Shown here: positions 8,343 to 19,800 of the stretch, piece after piece
Layout: each line of letters begins with the position of its first letter
Numbering within the stretch: the stretch's first letter is position 1
NCBI GenBank assembly: GCA_902477765.1
Contig: CABSIM010000019.1
Coordinates: 1 to 48,679, forward strand
Source: an uncultured Clostridiaceae bacterium
GTDB taxonomy: Bacteria > Bacillota > Clostridia > Lachnospirales > Lachnospiraceae
Length of the DNA stretch: 48,679 nt
Direction of reading: 5' to 3'
Translations under genes and position numbers: made by a program
The notes under the pieces: model-generated
Databases searched by the model: none
What the model saw: the letters and a program-made list of their open reading frames with translations, nothing else
What the model was told of the DNA's origin: nothing

Positions 8343-8379
8343 GGGCGCTTCAGTTTCCGCTGAAACGCCCTCTTTTTTA
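8343..8379 (+). terminator. Early leader terminator (attenuator) upstream of glnN
   Basis: GGGCG (8343-8347) pairs with CGCCC (8366-8370), and inside it TTCAG pairs with CTGAA around a TTTCCG loop; TCTTTTTTAT follows. It lies about 12 nt after the predicted start site and 130 bp before the glnN ATG, so glnN expression must pass it. An alternative hairpin, AAGC with loop AAGGGC and GCTT (8337-8350), would use the 5' arm and exclude the terminator; its loop has A at position 1 and G at position 4, as in ANTAR-bound hexaloops. Confidence 0.75.
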
Positions 8380-8508
8380 TTTCCATATTTCTGTGATCCG
8401 GATTTCACTCCGGATCCGTTCTGCCGCATGCAGCAGGCCGGAGCGGGAATCGGCCGGTTTCCGTTCCATCCGTAACGCCCGGAACACTCATGAAAGGAGA
8501 TCCATTCT
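8380..8508 (+). other. Remaining glnN leader with stable hairpins
   Basis: After the attenuator the leader holds a perfect hairpin GATCCGGA / TCCGGATC with a six-base loop (about 8395-8416), smaller GC-rich stems (CTGC/GCAG, GGCCG/CGGCC) and the SD GAAAGGAGA before ATG 8509. No open reading frame looks translated. Function of the second hairpin is unknown. Confidence 0.4.
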
Positions 8509-10608
8509 ATGAAAAACAGTTTTCCCGATCTTTACGGCAGCCTGGTCTTCAACGATGCAGCCATGAGAAGCCGTCTTCCCAAAGATATCTACAAAGCCCT
8601 GAAAAAAACCATCACCGACGGGACCCATCTGGAACTGGATGTGGCCAATACCGTGGCTGCCGCCATGAAGGAATGGGCTGTGGAACGCGGTGCCACTCAT
8701 TTCACCCACTGGTTCCAGCCTATGACCGGCATCACCGCCGAAAAACATGACAGCTTTCTCTCCCTTACGGAAACCGGAGAAGCCATTGCGGAATTTTCCG
8801 GAAGAGAGCTGATAAAAGGAGAACCTGATGCCTCCAGTTTTCCTTCCGGGGGACTGAGGGCCACCTTTGAAGCCAGAGGATACACCGCCTGGGATCCCAC
8901 CTCCTACGCGTTTCTCAAAGGACATACCCTCTGCATCCCCACTGCCTTCTGTTCTTACAGCGGAGAAGCCCTGGATAAGAAAACACCTCTTCTGCGGTCC
9001 ATGGAAGCCATAAACCGGGAAGCCCTGCGGCTCCTGCGCATTCTGGGCGTCACCGGCGTACGGCGGGTTTTAACCACCGTGGGCGCGGAACAGGAATATT
9101 TTCTCATCGACAAGCAGCTGTATCTGCAGCGGGAAGACCTGATCTTCTGCGGCAGAACCCTGATGGGCGCCCCTGCTCCCAAGGGTCAGGAAATGGATGA
9201 CCATTATTTCGGTGCCCTGCGGCCCCGGGTGGAATCTTTCATGGAAGAGCTGAACGAAGAACTCTGGAAGCTGGGAATCCCGGCCAAAACCGAACATAAC
9301 GAAGTGGCCCCATCCCAGCATGAACTGGCTCCGGTCTTCGAAACCGTCAACGTGGCTGCGGACCACAACCAGCTGGTAATAGAGCTGATGCGAAAAACCG
9401 CCGACCGTCACGGCCTTGTCTGCCTTCTTCATGAAAAACCTTTTGAAGGCATCAACGGAAGCGGAAAACATAACAACTGGTCTCTTTCCACTGACACAGG
9501 CGTCAATCTTCTGGATCCGGGAAAAACTCCCGCTGAAAATATCCAGTTTCTTCTTTTTCTCACTGCGGTAATCCGGGCGGTGGACGAATACGCGGATCTT
9601 CTCAGAGTCTCTGTTTCCACAGCCGGAAATGATTACCGCCTGGGAGGCAGCGAAGCCCCGCCGGCCATTGTATCCATGTTTCTGGGAGACGAACTGGAAG
9701 CGGTGGTGGAGTCCATTCTGTCCGGCGCCGGATTCTGCTGTCATGAAAACCGGCAGATGAGTGTGGGGGCTGCGGTCATCCCTCATTTTATCCGGGACAA
9801 CACCGACCGGAACCGGACATCCCCCTTTGCCTTCACCGGAAATAAATTCGAATTCCGGATGCCCGGCGCTTCCCTTTCTCTCTCCGGTCCCAACGTGGTC
9901 CTCAACACCGCCGTGGCAGAAAGCCTGGCTGTTTTTTCCGATCTTCTGGAACAGGTGCCGCAAAAAGAACTTCCGGACCGCATCCGGCAGCTTTTAAAAG
10001 AAACCCTGTCCGCTCACCGCCGCATCCTGTTCGGAGGCAACGGCTATACCCGGGAATGGGAAGAAGAGGCACGCCGCCGCGGCCTTCCTGTCCTGGCTTC
10101 CACTCCTGAAGCCCTCCCTGCCTTTATCCGTGAAAAAAGCATCCGTCTTTTTACAAAACATCAGGTATTCACCCGGGAGGAGATCCTGTCCCGGTATGAG
10201 ATCATGCTGGAAAACTACTGTAAGACTCTGGAAATCGAGGCCAGGACCATGGCCGACATGGTGGGAAGTGCCCTGCTTCCCGCCGTCTGGGGCTGGTCCG
10301 GTTTCCTGACCGCGTCTGTTCTGAAAAAGAAGGAACTGGACCCGGCACTCCCTGCGCCCGCAGAAAGAAAGGCACTGGAAAAACTCTCTGTCCTTTCAGA
10401 GCACATGGATACCGGTCTGGAAGAGCTCCGGGAAATCCTGGCACAGGCCGGCCGCACGGAAGACCTTCTCTCCCGGGGAATCCTTCTCCATGACTCCCTT
10501 CTGCCGGCTATGGAAAAAGTCAGGAAAGCGGCAGATGCGGCGGAAGGGCTTCTTCCTGCGGACCGCCTCCCATGGCCTCCCTACAAAAAGCTTCTGTTTT
10601 CCGTATAG
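8509..10608 (+). CDS. glnN: Type III glutamine synthetase
   Basis: Glutamine synthetase condenses glutamate and ammonia to glutamine with ATP. The 699-residue length and motifs are those of GSIII rather than the roughly 450-residue GSI: the N-terminal THFTHWFQPMTG, SFPSGGLRATFEARGYTAWD, the glutamate/metal site GAEQEYFL, KTEHNEVAPSQHELAP, and GSGKHNNWSLST. A long C-terminal helical region (from about residue 560) is typical. SD GAAAGGAGA precedes ATG 8509. It is divergent from pyrG-dapL, whose PyrG uses glutamine and carries an ANTAR-like tail, and is preceded by an attenuator. No adjacent separate nitrogen response regulator is present. Confidence 0.96.
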   Translation: MKNSFPDLYGSLVFNDAAMRSRLPKDIYKALKKTITDGTHLELDVANTVAAAMKEWAVERGATHFTHWFQPMTGITAEKHDSFLSLTETGEAIAEFSGRELIKGEPDASSFPSGGLRATFEARGYTAWDPTSYAFLKGHTLCIPTAFCSYSGEALDKKTPLLRSMEAINREALRLLRILGVTGVRRVLTTVGAEQEYFLIDKQLYLQREDLIFCGRTLMGAPAPKGQEMDDHYFGALRPRVESFMEELNEELWKLGIPAKTEHNEVAPSQHELAPVFETVNVAADHNQLVIELMRKTADRHGLVCLLHEKPFEGINGSGKHNNWSLSTDTGVNLLDPGKTPAENIQFLLFLTAVIRAVDEYADLLRVSVSTAGNDYRLGGSEAPPAIVSMFLGDELEAVVESILSGAGFCCHENRQMSVGAAVIPHFIRDNTDRNRTSPFAFTGNKFEFRMPGASLSLSGPNVVLNTAVAESLAVFSDLLEQVPQKELPDRIRQLLKETLSAHRRILFGGNGYTREWEEEARRRGLPVLASTPEALPAFIREKSIRLFTKHQVFTREEILSRYEIMLENYCKTLEIEARTMADMVGSALLPAVWGWSGFLTASVLKKKELDPALPAPAERKALEKLSVLSEHMDTGLEELREILAQAGRTEDLLSRGILLHDSLLPAMEKVRKAADAAEGLLPADRLPWPPYKKLLFSV

Positions 10609-10715
10609 GCGGCGGAATCTGTCCTTTTTGTAAGATATCCACCGGACCCGGAGTCCCTCCGGATCCGGAAACATACCTCCGGAAAACGTATCTCTTCCAT
10701 ATCTGTAACATGAAC

Positions 10716-10743
10716 ATGCCCGGACGGAATCCCGCCCGGGCAT
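10716..10743. terminator. Probable terminator hairpin between convergent glnN and the adhesin
   Basis: ATGCCCGG (10716-10723) pairs with CCGGGCAT (10736-10743) around an acggaatcccgc loop in the 216-bp gap between the converging genes. Neither side has a strong T run (ATATTTCTG on the plus side), so it may be a weak bidirectional terminator. Nothing gene-like was seen in the rest of the gap. Confidence 0.5.
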
Positions 10744-10824
10744 ATTTCTGTGTTCAGGAGCCGCCTGTGCAGTCTCCTGTCTCATATTCATTGTCCCGTT
10801 TTTCTGCTTTGCGCTTCTGCTGCC

Positions 10825-13800
10825 TTATGTTTCGCCGTCCCTGTTTCTGCGTTTCTTAAGCAGAAGGAGCAGCAGTCCGGCCGCGGAAGCCAGGAATACG
10901 GAGGTATACAGGAACAGTCCGCTGGTATCTCCGGTTCTGACAGAACCGTCGGACTTTTCCGTCTTTTCCGGCACAGTTCCCGGGACACCGATGTTTCCGG
11001 TCTCGGGTATCGCAGGCCATTGGGGAACCGGGTCCGGGCCGGAGGTTCCGTCTCCCGGATCTGCCGGTCTTCCCGGATCCGGGGAACCGCCGGAATCTCC
11101 GCCGGATCCCGAGGATGATCTGGAATTGACAAAGGACGCTTCTGCGGTCTTTCCGGCAGGAATCACGCCTGCCGCGCCTTTTGTCTGAGTCCGGTAGCCG
11201 TCCTTTCCCGCATCTTCCTCAACCACCATATACTGCATCCCGGCTCTGAGACCCGATGCTTCCAGCCCCTGGCCGTCTTTCAGGGTAAAGGATGCCGTTC
11301 CGGCCGTGAATTCCATGTCACCGAACTTTCCGTTCACATCTTCCGCCTTCTGCAGCGTCCCGTCAATTTCGGTATCCAGAAGCGTGACAGTGAAGCGGAA
11401 AGGCCGCTCTTTATTGGCGCCGCTTCCGGTGACGGTCTTGGTCACTCTCAGGCTGCCCCTGCGCCGGTTCACGAGATTCAGACCATCATAGGATACGTCA
11501 TAACCGGAAGGAACACCGGCTTCCTCCACCCGGTAGATGTATTTCCGTCCGTCTGCGTCAAACTCCGCAAGTCCGCTGTAGGTGTAGGTCCAGACGTCTC
11601 CGCCTGTTCCTGTCCAGACAGGTTCTGCCGGCACGTATTCCTCCTCTTCTCCCTCCACGGACCGGTACAGTTTCAGGGAGACGGAATCCGGTCTGTGTTC
11701 GTAATTTCCGTCGTCCCAGGTCTTGGTTCCCGAGAAGGAGAAGTCTCCATTGGAGATCCGGTTGACAAAGTCTCTGCCGCCCCCGGCATTTACGAAAGAG
11801 CCGGTCAGCACATATCCGGACGGGCTTCTTTCCAGAACGTCATAAGCGTAAAGGCTGCCTTCATCGTCCGCCGAAGGCAGGTTCTCATAGGTGTAGGTCC
11901 AGACGTCTCCTTTTCCCTTGTCCCATACGAGACGGATGCCTTCCCGGTTCATGTCTTCGTCGGTGACTTTCACCCAGACAGCACCGTCTTCCGCATCCAT
12001 ATGGGAAGCGTTGCTGGAGGTGCTGCGGTAAAGCAGGAGTTCCAGAATCTCCGGCCGCAGCCCTTCGGCGTCTCCGTCATCTTCCCAGGTCTTGGTGCCC
12101 TGGATCCTGGTGGGAAGAACATTGGAAATCCGGTAAGCCGGCTGGCCCGCATCTGCCGCCTGCGGCTCCTCGGCGACGCGGATCTGGAAGCCGGTGTCTT
12201 CCGCCGGCACTCCGCCGACGGTGAGCTCTTTCACCGAATACCGGTATCTGGATCCGCTTTCATCGAACCGGGGCAGGTCATCGAAGGTTCCCTTCCAGCC
12301 TCCGGCTGCCGTAAGCGTTATGGTCCGCTGGACCGTGCCGTCCATCACGGGAACCGGTTCCAGAGTGCCGACGGTGCGGTACAGCCCTGCCACAATGTCA
12401 CTCCGGCGGCTTTCTTCCACGCCGCCCCATACTTTCCGCACGGCCACCTGGGTCGTCAGGGTATTGGTAAGCTCCACCGAAAGGTTCTTTACGCCGCTTT
12501 CAGCTGTTTCCGGCCCGGAAATCCGGGAATCATATCCGTCAGGCACCGTTTCCTCAACGGTATAGGAAATCTCCTTCCCGTCCCCATCATACCTGGGAAG
12601 GTTCTCAAAGGTATAGGACCAGATATTTCCCGTTCCGGTCAGATCATGGGTTTGCATCTCGGCGCCGTTGGCCAGAAGAGTCAGCCGGAGACTCTGAGGC
12701 CGGAGTCCGTCAGCGTTGCTTCCGTCCGTCCACTGTTTCTTTACGGATACCTGGGTGGTTCCCTTAAGAGTGTTGGTAATAGCGGTATGGGACCCATCGT
12801 AGGACGCCTCATACTTCGTATCGGCGCCGACACCTGCTCCGTCTGCAATTTCCGGACCCGTTTCCTCCACCTGATAGGAATACGGATTGCCGTACCTATC
12901 GGCGTAAGCCAGGTGAGAATATGTGTAATGCCATACGGCCCCATCTGAGGAATCTGGATACCACTGCGGCTGTCCGGACTCTTCCGCAGGAACCGCGCTC
13001 CAGGCATTGCTTCCGGTCCGCCGCTGGAGGGTCAGCACCAGATCTCCTAAGTCCGGTCTTGTTCTATAGGCGTTTTCGTTATCTTTCCAGGTCTTGGTGC
13101 CGGAAAGGTCCGTGAAGCCGATGTTGAGAATTTCCGTGGAGAAAGCATTCCCGCCTGCGGCCGTTTCGTCCGTATGCGACACGGAGAGAATTTGCTTTGC
13201 GTTAATCGCATCCCCCACAGGCCGGCCATCAACGGTCAGCTCTCTGGCAAAGTACGTATAGGCGCTGCCGGTCTCGTCATACTTGGGCAGATTCCCTATG
13301 GTCTGTTTCCAGTTGTTTGCAGAATTCAGACGGACTGTATACTGCTCACCCGGAACCGTTGTAGACTCCGTCGGGTATGCTCCGGAAGCCGGCTGTTTCA
13401 CCATTTCCGCTCCTGCTGTACCTTCAGCCGGGATAGTTCCCGTGATTCTCCAGAGACCGGCGGTCACTTCTTTCTGATCGGACGTTTCCGCCGCCCATTG
13501 TTTGGTCACGGTCATGGACACGGTCTTTACGTTGGTGAAGCTGTATTCGGGGTAGTTTACACCTGAATCTGTCTTCCAACCTATACCCGAACTGATCTGG
13601 ATGTATCCGCCGGGAACCACCTCCACCACCCGGTATTGGGTAGGCAGGTTTCCGCCCACTCCCCGGTAGCTTCCGGGAAAGTATTCCGGAACTTTATCCC
13701 AGACCGCATACCAGGTATTGCCGGTTTCATCTGAACTTTCACCCTGATATTCATACCAGAGCGCTTGACTGCCGGTATCCTCCGCACCGTTCAGAGTCAC

Positions 13801-16800
13801 ACTCTTCAGGTCTGTCCAGCTGTCTTCCTTCTTCGTTTTTTGGTACTGCAGTTTCAGCGTGACAGTTGTGGGCCTGTCTCCTCCCCGCCAGACCTTCTTC
13901 CCGTAGATTCTGGTGGTTTTCAGAGTATTGGTGGCCGTATAAGGAGTCGCTGTCGTTCCGGAACCGTCTGCTTCTGCGTCAGCATAGTCGACCTCATAGG
14001 CGGACTCATAGTAGCTGCCTTGCTCCTTCTTCACATTATCAGATACGGCAATATCCGCATAGCCCTTTCCGTCTTCTCCCGGCTCGATCTCCAGGGCCCG
14101 GTATTCGAAGCCTTCCGGAAGGCCCGACAGGGTGATGGTCTGGGAATTCTCCGAACTGCTTCCCGTTATCCGGACAATCAGCGGAGAAGAGCTGCCACTG
14201 CCTTCTGGCTCGTGTTTCACCACTTTTTCCCACGGCGTCTCTTCCGTACTGGCTGCTGGTCTTCGCTGCATCAGGAAATAGCTGGTCCAGGAGCCTGCCT
14301 TTCCATCCGTGGGTCTGGTTCCATAGGCGTTTCCGTCATCGTCCCAGGTCTTTTGTACCTCAAAGGACGTGGTCTTCAGAATGTTCCTGTGAATGACCGT
14401 CTCCGGAACATTATTGGTTCCTGTATGGTAACCCGGCTGGAACAGGGAATTCTGAAGCGCTGAAACATTATATGTATATGTACCCTTACCCTCATAAGAG
14501 TTCCCTAGCAGTGTCAGATTAATCTCCACCGCATTTGCGATTTCATTTGGTCCGTCGGTCTTATAGCTGATCTTGCTTTCCACAACCCGGTAGGAAAGTG
14601 GAACCTTTCCATAGTCAGAATTTACCGCATTGGGCAGATTCACGAATGTTCCTCCTTCCTTCCAGCAGGCATCGGTCATGTAAGCATAGCCCTTCTCAGG
14701 AATGGTCCTGGTGAAAGAATAACCATCTCCGAAAACGTCTTTGAAATATGGTTTATCCTTAAAATACTCTTCCGCGTCTTTCCATTCTGCCGTGCTTCCT
14801 TGTGCGTTGGCATATACCTGCAGTTTGAATTCCACCTGAACCCCATATCCCAGATAGTCTTCGGTTATGGAGTGTCCGCTTTCATCGGTCCATTCTTTCT
14901 GGAATAGCTTGCTGGTCTTCAGGGTGTTTTCCAGCGGAGTCATCTGGATGGTCCATGTGTGGGATTCCTCATTTTTAGTTGAGGATACCACTGCCACAGA
15001 CTCCTTTTGAATGTAATTAGGTGGCTGAGCAATAACAACACCTTCATTCGTTAAAGTTCCTTCCTCCACCTGATAGTCCCAGGGCATTCCGTTGGGAGCA
15101 TATCGCTCCAGAGGGGAATCCTCCGTACCTTTGATGATATAAGACCACTGATTCTCCTCTCCCGGCTCTGTATTCCATGTGATATCAATCTGATTCGGAG
15201 ACACCACCTCCTTATTAATTCCATTATTCTGTCCCGGCTGGGATGCGGCGGAGCGCCACAGAATCAATGGGATTTTATTCTCCTCAGGTCTTAGGTCAAA
15301 TTTATTATTCCAGTCATCCCACTCCTTGGTTCCCTTGATCTTTACCACTTCCCTGCTCTTTGTCTCCGGCTGCTTATTGATAAAGGAAGCCAGGAATACC
15401 TCCCGATTGTTTTCCAGTGAGATGCCATCAGACGCCACCGCTGAATTGTTTTCCTCTTCGGGTTGATGTTCAGAAGACTGGATGTAGTCCCCCACATTCT
15501 GAAGCTCGAGTTTATATCCGGCGACCCATGTATCATACCCCTGAAGGTCCGTTTTCAGTTCCTTCACATAATAAGTGTATGGGTTTCCGTTGGGTGCATA
15601 GACGGCCACCTCAGGAATCGTAAAGTCTTTCCTCACAATAATTGAATAATCATCAAACTCCTCTTCCACCTCGGCTGAACTCCAGAGCACCTCGCGCACA
15701 AGTTCTTCCTCTGACGAGCCAGAACCCGTTTCAAAGGTTCTGTAAACCTGAAATTTCACCGCCGGATATCCGGACGGTTCAAATTGATTTCCCGCATTGA
15801 GCTTTCCGGGCAGATACAGAAACTTGCGGAAAGAAATCGAAGTAGTGCGATCGTAATTCTTGTATTCATTATACAGGGTATAGACTTCCGATACCGGAGA
15901 CCCGGGCTCATAGATCTCTTCAAAAATTCCCTCCTTGTCTGCATCTCCGATCTGAACCTCCTCCAGCACGTATACATACAGCCGCCCCTGTTTGTCGTAC
16001 CGCTCCAGCTTCGGATCTGTCTCTTTTCCGGTCTCCCCACTTGGCCCATAGAAAACAGGATTTCCCTCAGAATCAAATTCAAGCTGGTTTGCTCCTTCAT
16101 AGGCAATGGTGAACCGGTACCGGTAGTCGCCGTTTTTCTCCAGTTTTTCCCACTGGGACAGTTTCAGGGATGCCACGACTCTGTGGTCACCTGTCTCGGA
16201 ATTTTCATCCCACACTTTTCCATCCTGATCCGCCTGGTCTGCATTCAGATCATCTGCCTGGACATACCGGGTCACATGGAGGGTCACTGACGGCAGATAC
16301 TGCTCATCGTATCCGGCGGGCAGATTCTCCCAGACCTTTTCGCCATCAATGACGACATTTTTCTGGATCCTGTTATAGAAGGTGCCGTCTTCCGCCAGGG
16401 CGTAAACGTTTTCCCCTGCCTGTCCTCCCTCGCCGGAATCCGTCAGATTCAGAAGCCAGGCTTCAACGGCCTCCTTGCCCTGATAGCTGTCATCCGGACC
16501 GCCGGATGCGGTTCCCACCCGTACTACGTCTCCATAAACAGAGGCGCTGCTTCCGGGCTCCACGAAGTTTCCTCTATCTGTCGGAATGCCGTACTGCACA
16601 TCCTGATAATCGAAGGAAGCCGCATCCACAGCCGTGCGTTCCACTGCGTAGTAGAGAATCTCATATCCAAGACTGTCGTATTTTGGCATATCCTCCAGCA
16701 CCGCGTGCCAGTGGCGGTCCTTGCTGTATATGGGATCATGGGTAGATTCATCCGGATCCGTATATTCGTAATTCTCCCATCGGTAATTCTTCATGACCTG

Positions 16801-19800
16801 ACTCACCTGTGTACCAATGGAACCGTCATCGTTTTCCTTATGGGACACGCTGTAGATATTCAGATAAATATCCGGCCGGAGATTCTCTTCGTGGTTGTAG
16901 CTGTCCTCCCACTGCTTATGCCAGAGCACATCCTTGGTTCCCGTAAGGCGGTTGGTAATCTCCAGAGTCTGGGTATCCCTGGTATGATCTGCCTGGTCAA
17001 CCACATAGATTTCTTCTCCGAAAGCCACAGAATACTCTTTGGCAAGTTCGTAGACGTTATGAAGATTTACATTATTTTTCAGCCCCGCTGTACTATAAAT
17101 CGTACGCCCTGTGCCTGTCTCCAGCAGCCAGTATTCCTTCACCGTGTACCGGACCACCTGCCCGTCGATGTCATATTTGGGCAGGTCGAAGAACTGGATT
17201 TTCTGATTCTCTTTGTCATCACTGTCAAACTCAACAGCCTGCTCGGAAGATCTGGGCATCTCGTCGGATCCCAGAATCGGCACCGGAAGACCGCCCACAG
17301 AGACCGTGTCTGTCTTCCCAATTCCTTCATAAGAAATCTCATATTCTTTTTCCTGGGCCTTCTTGGAATCTGCAAAGGCCAGACCGATCACCAGAGACAG
17401 CTTCTCTTCTTCATGATCCGCATTATACTGTTCCACAGCCTCTTGCAGCTGCTGACGGTATCCCTGTCCGGCCCCGCCATCCTGCCAGGTCTTGGTCACA
17501 GTCAGATCCACGCTGCCGAGACGCCGGTTCCTCACCGTATACATAAAGAGGGCTCCGGCTCCTTCTCCCACAGGGTCAGGTCCATCGTACGTAACCTGAT
17601 ACTGATGATTGTCGGTTATCAGATTTCTTTCTGGTTCAATTGGATTGTCATCTTTATCCAGTTCCCGGATATAAATCCCGCCGGAAGCAGGATCCTCATG
17701 GATTCCCACGGTCTCCTGCCACACGCCGCCTTCGCCCAGCGTTGTTCTGGCAAGTTTCTGTCCATTCTGATCATATACAGCCACAGTTACCGGCTGCCGG
17801 TGCAGGGTATCATTGTCGTCCACCCACTCTTTCCGCAGCAGAATCAGATATCCCTGTCCCGGACCGTTGGTCACCGTGGCCTCATAGGCACGTTCCTCTT
17901 CTATCCACTCAATCTCATACTTCGGCACATGATTTCGTTCCAGCAGAAGATATTCATATTCGTATCCGTTGTCCGTAAATTCCGGAAGATTTTCCACTTC
18001 CATATGCCATGCGGGATTTTCACGGATCCAAAGCTCTGTTCCGTCGGATGCCGGCTCCGTGGTCCATGCTTCCTCTACAATGCCGTTCAGAGTAAACGAA
18101 GCATACGGCTTCGCACCCGGCTCCAGGGATTTTCCGCTGATGATCCGGTAAAGGTCAAAGACCGCATTCTTGCCTTCAGACGGATCCGGAACATATTCCA
18201 TTCCGCTGTCATCCAGCCATTTTTTTGTCACCCGGTAGGAAATGGTGTCCATGAGCCGGTTGATGATGCGGGTATGTCCTTCTTCCTCAGGGTCTTCCTC
18301 TGTTTCCACGGTATACGTTCTCTTAATTCCGTCCTGTATCAGCGTAAAGGTTCCGGTTCCGTCCGGCTTTCCCGTAAGAAGATTGGAACCATAGTTTCCT
18401 TCGCTGTCTTTCTGGTAGACGCCTGTCTCCGTCCAGCGGTATTCCAGTTCCCGTCCCTGCTGATCATAGCGGTCTGAAGATCTGGACACGGTCTGAGTCA
18501 GTGCCTCTGCAATGAACCCTTCCATGGATACTGTAATCTTACTGCCCGAGTCGTCTTCTGCATCTTTCCACTCCCCGGGCTCTTCTCCGTCTTCCGCTTT
18601 TGATCTGCACTGAAGCGTAAATTCCGCCTTCACATCGGAAAATCCCGCCTGCAGCGCCGCCGCATCCCAGGTCTTGGTCACCTGGGTATCCACGGAACCT
18701 CTGATCCGGTTGGACAGGGTGCCTCCGTTGTAAAGATAGGTGTTCCCTCCTGCTCTGTCTGAAGATTTATGGGATATCTCCACCTGTCCCTCTTCTTCGC
18801 TCCACACCAGGACTGTATCTTCCGTAATAAAGGTTCCGTCCGTGTCTTCCTTTACTTCCCCGAATACCTGCTCATACTGATTGTCTCCTGAACCGTAAAT
18901 CAGGGATTCCCGGAATACATAAATGAATCGGTGGCCTTCGGTATCATATTTGGGCAGTTCTCCCAGAATCGTTCTGAGAGTTCCATCAATTTCCACCGTA
19001 TCCTGATCCGAATCCAGGGTGATGGTGACTACTTCTCCATTCTCACGCACCGGTGCCGCTGTTTGGTATCCTTCACTGGCACGGTACCTCCACAGCTGCA
19101 GCTGGGCTTCCGGACGGCCTTCCTTGTTTCCTCCGTCCAGCCACTCCTTTCTGGCATGATAGTCTACGATTCCGCCCAGCGTCAGATTCAGGCTGCCTCC
19201 GGGATACAGTCTGTCCGTCACGGATCCGTAACTGGGAACTCGGGAATTATCGTAAAGGATCCTCAGATAGTCTCCGTCTTCCATTTTTCCGGCAATCTCA
19301 AGTCCTTCCAGTTCCTCTTTTGTCAGCTTTTTATCTTCCACTCCGGTTCCGTCGGATTCGGTGATCCAGTAAGACATTTCATTTCCGTTGAGGGTATATT
19401 TCCAGGCACCGGAAATAGCCACATGAGCAGCCGGATTCCCCGGTGTAACCTCTGCATTCAGATGAAGCGTACTCATATCCTTCAGAAGATACGCCCAGTT
19501 ATTGCCATTTACGGAAACATGCATTCCCATCATGGACAGGATCTCTTCCAGAAGGTCTTCTTGAAGCAGACCGGACGTACCCGCCCGGAGAATCACATCA
19601 AATTCCACCTTCCGGCGCTGAACATAATACCATCCGGTTTTCCGGATCCCGGTATAGGTCCCCTGCTCGATGTCTTCCTCCGTCACCGCCACCAGGTCAT
19701 AATTTCCATTCAGGCAGTCAGCGTTTTCTTCTGCGGACGGTTCCTTCGGATTCAGGATCCATTCCACTTCATATGTCTTTGTCTCAGCCGGCTCTTCTCC

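Noticed and set aside
10945..11030. IPETG as the adhesin's sorting motif
   Set aside because: It lies well upstream of the C-terminal hydrophobic helix, separated by a further linker; SVRTGD directly before the helix is the better candidate.
16705..18477. A 590-codon plus-strand open frame inside the adhesin gene
   Set aside because: It is antisense to the continuous Cna-B coding frame, has no SD or recognisable motif, and contains improbable His/Phe/Arg-rich composition; it is a shadow.
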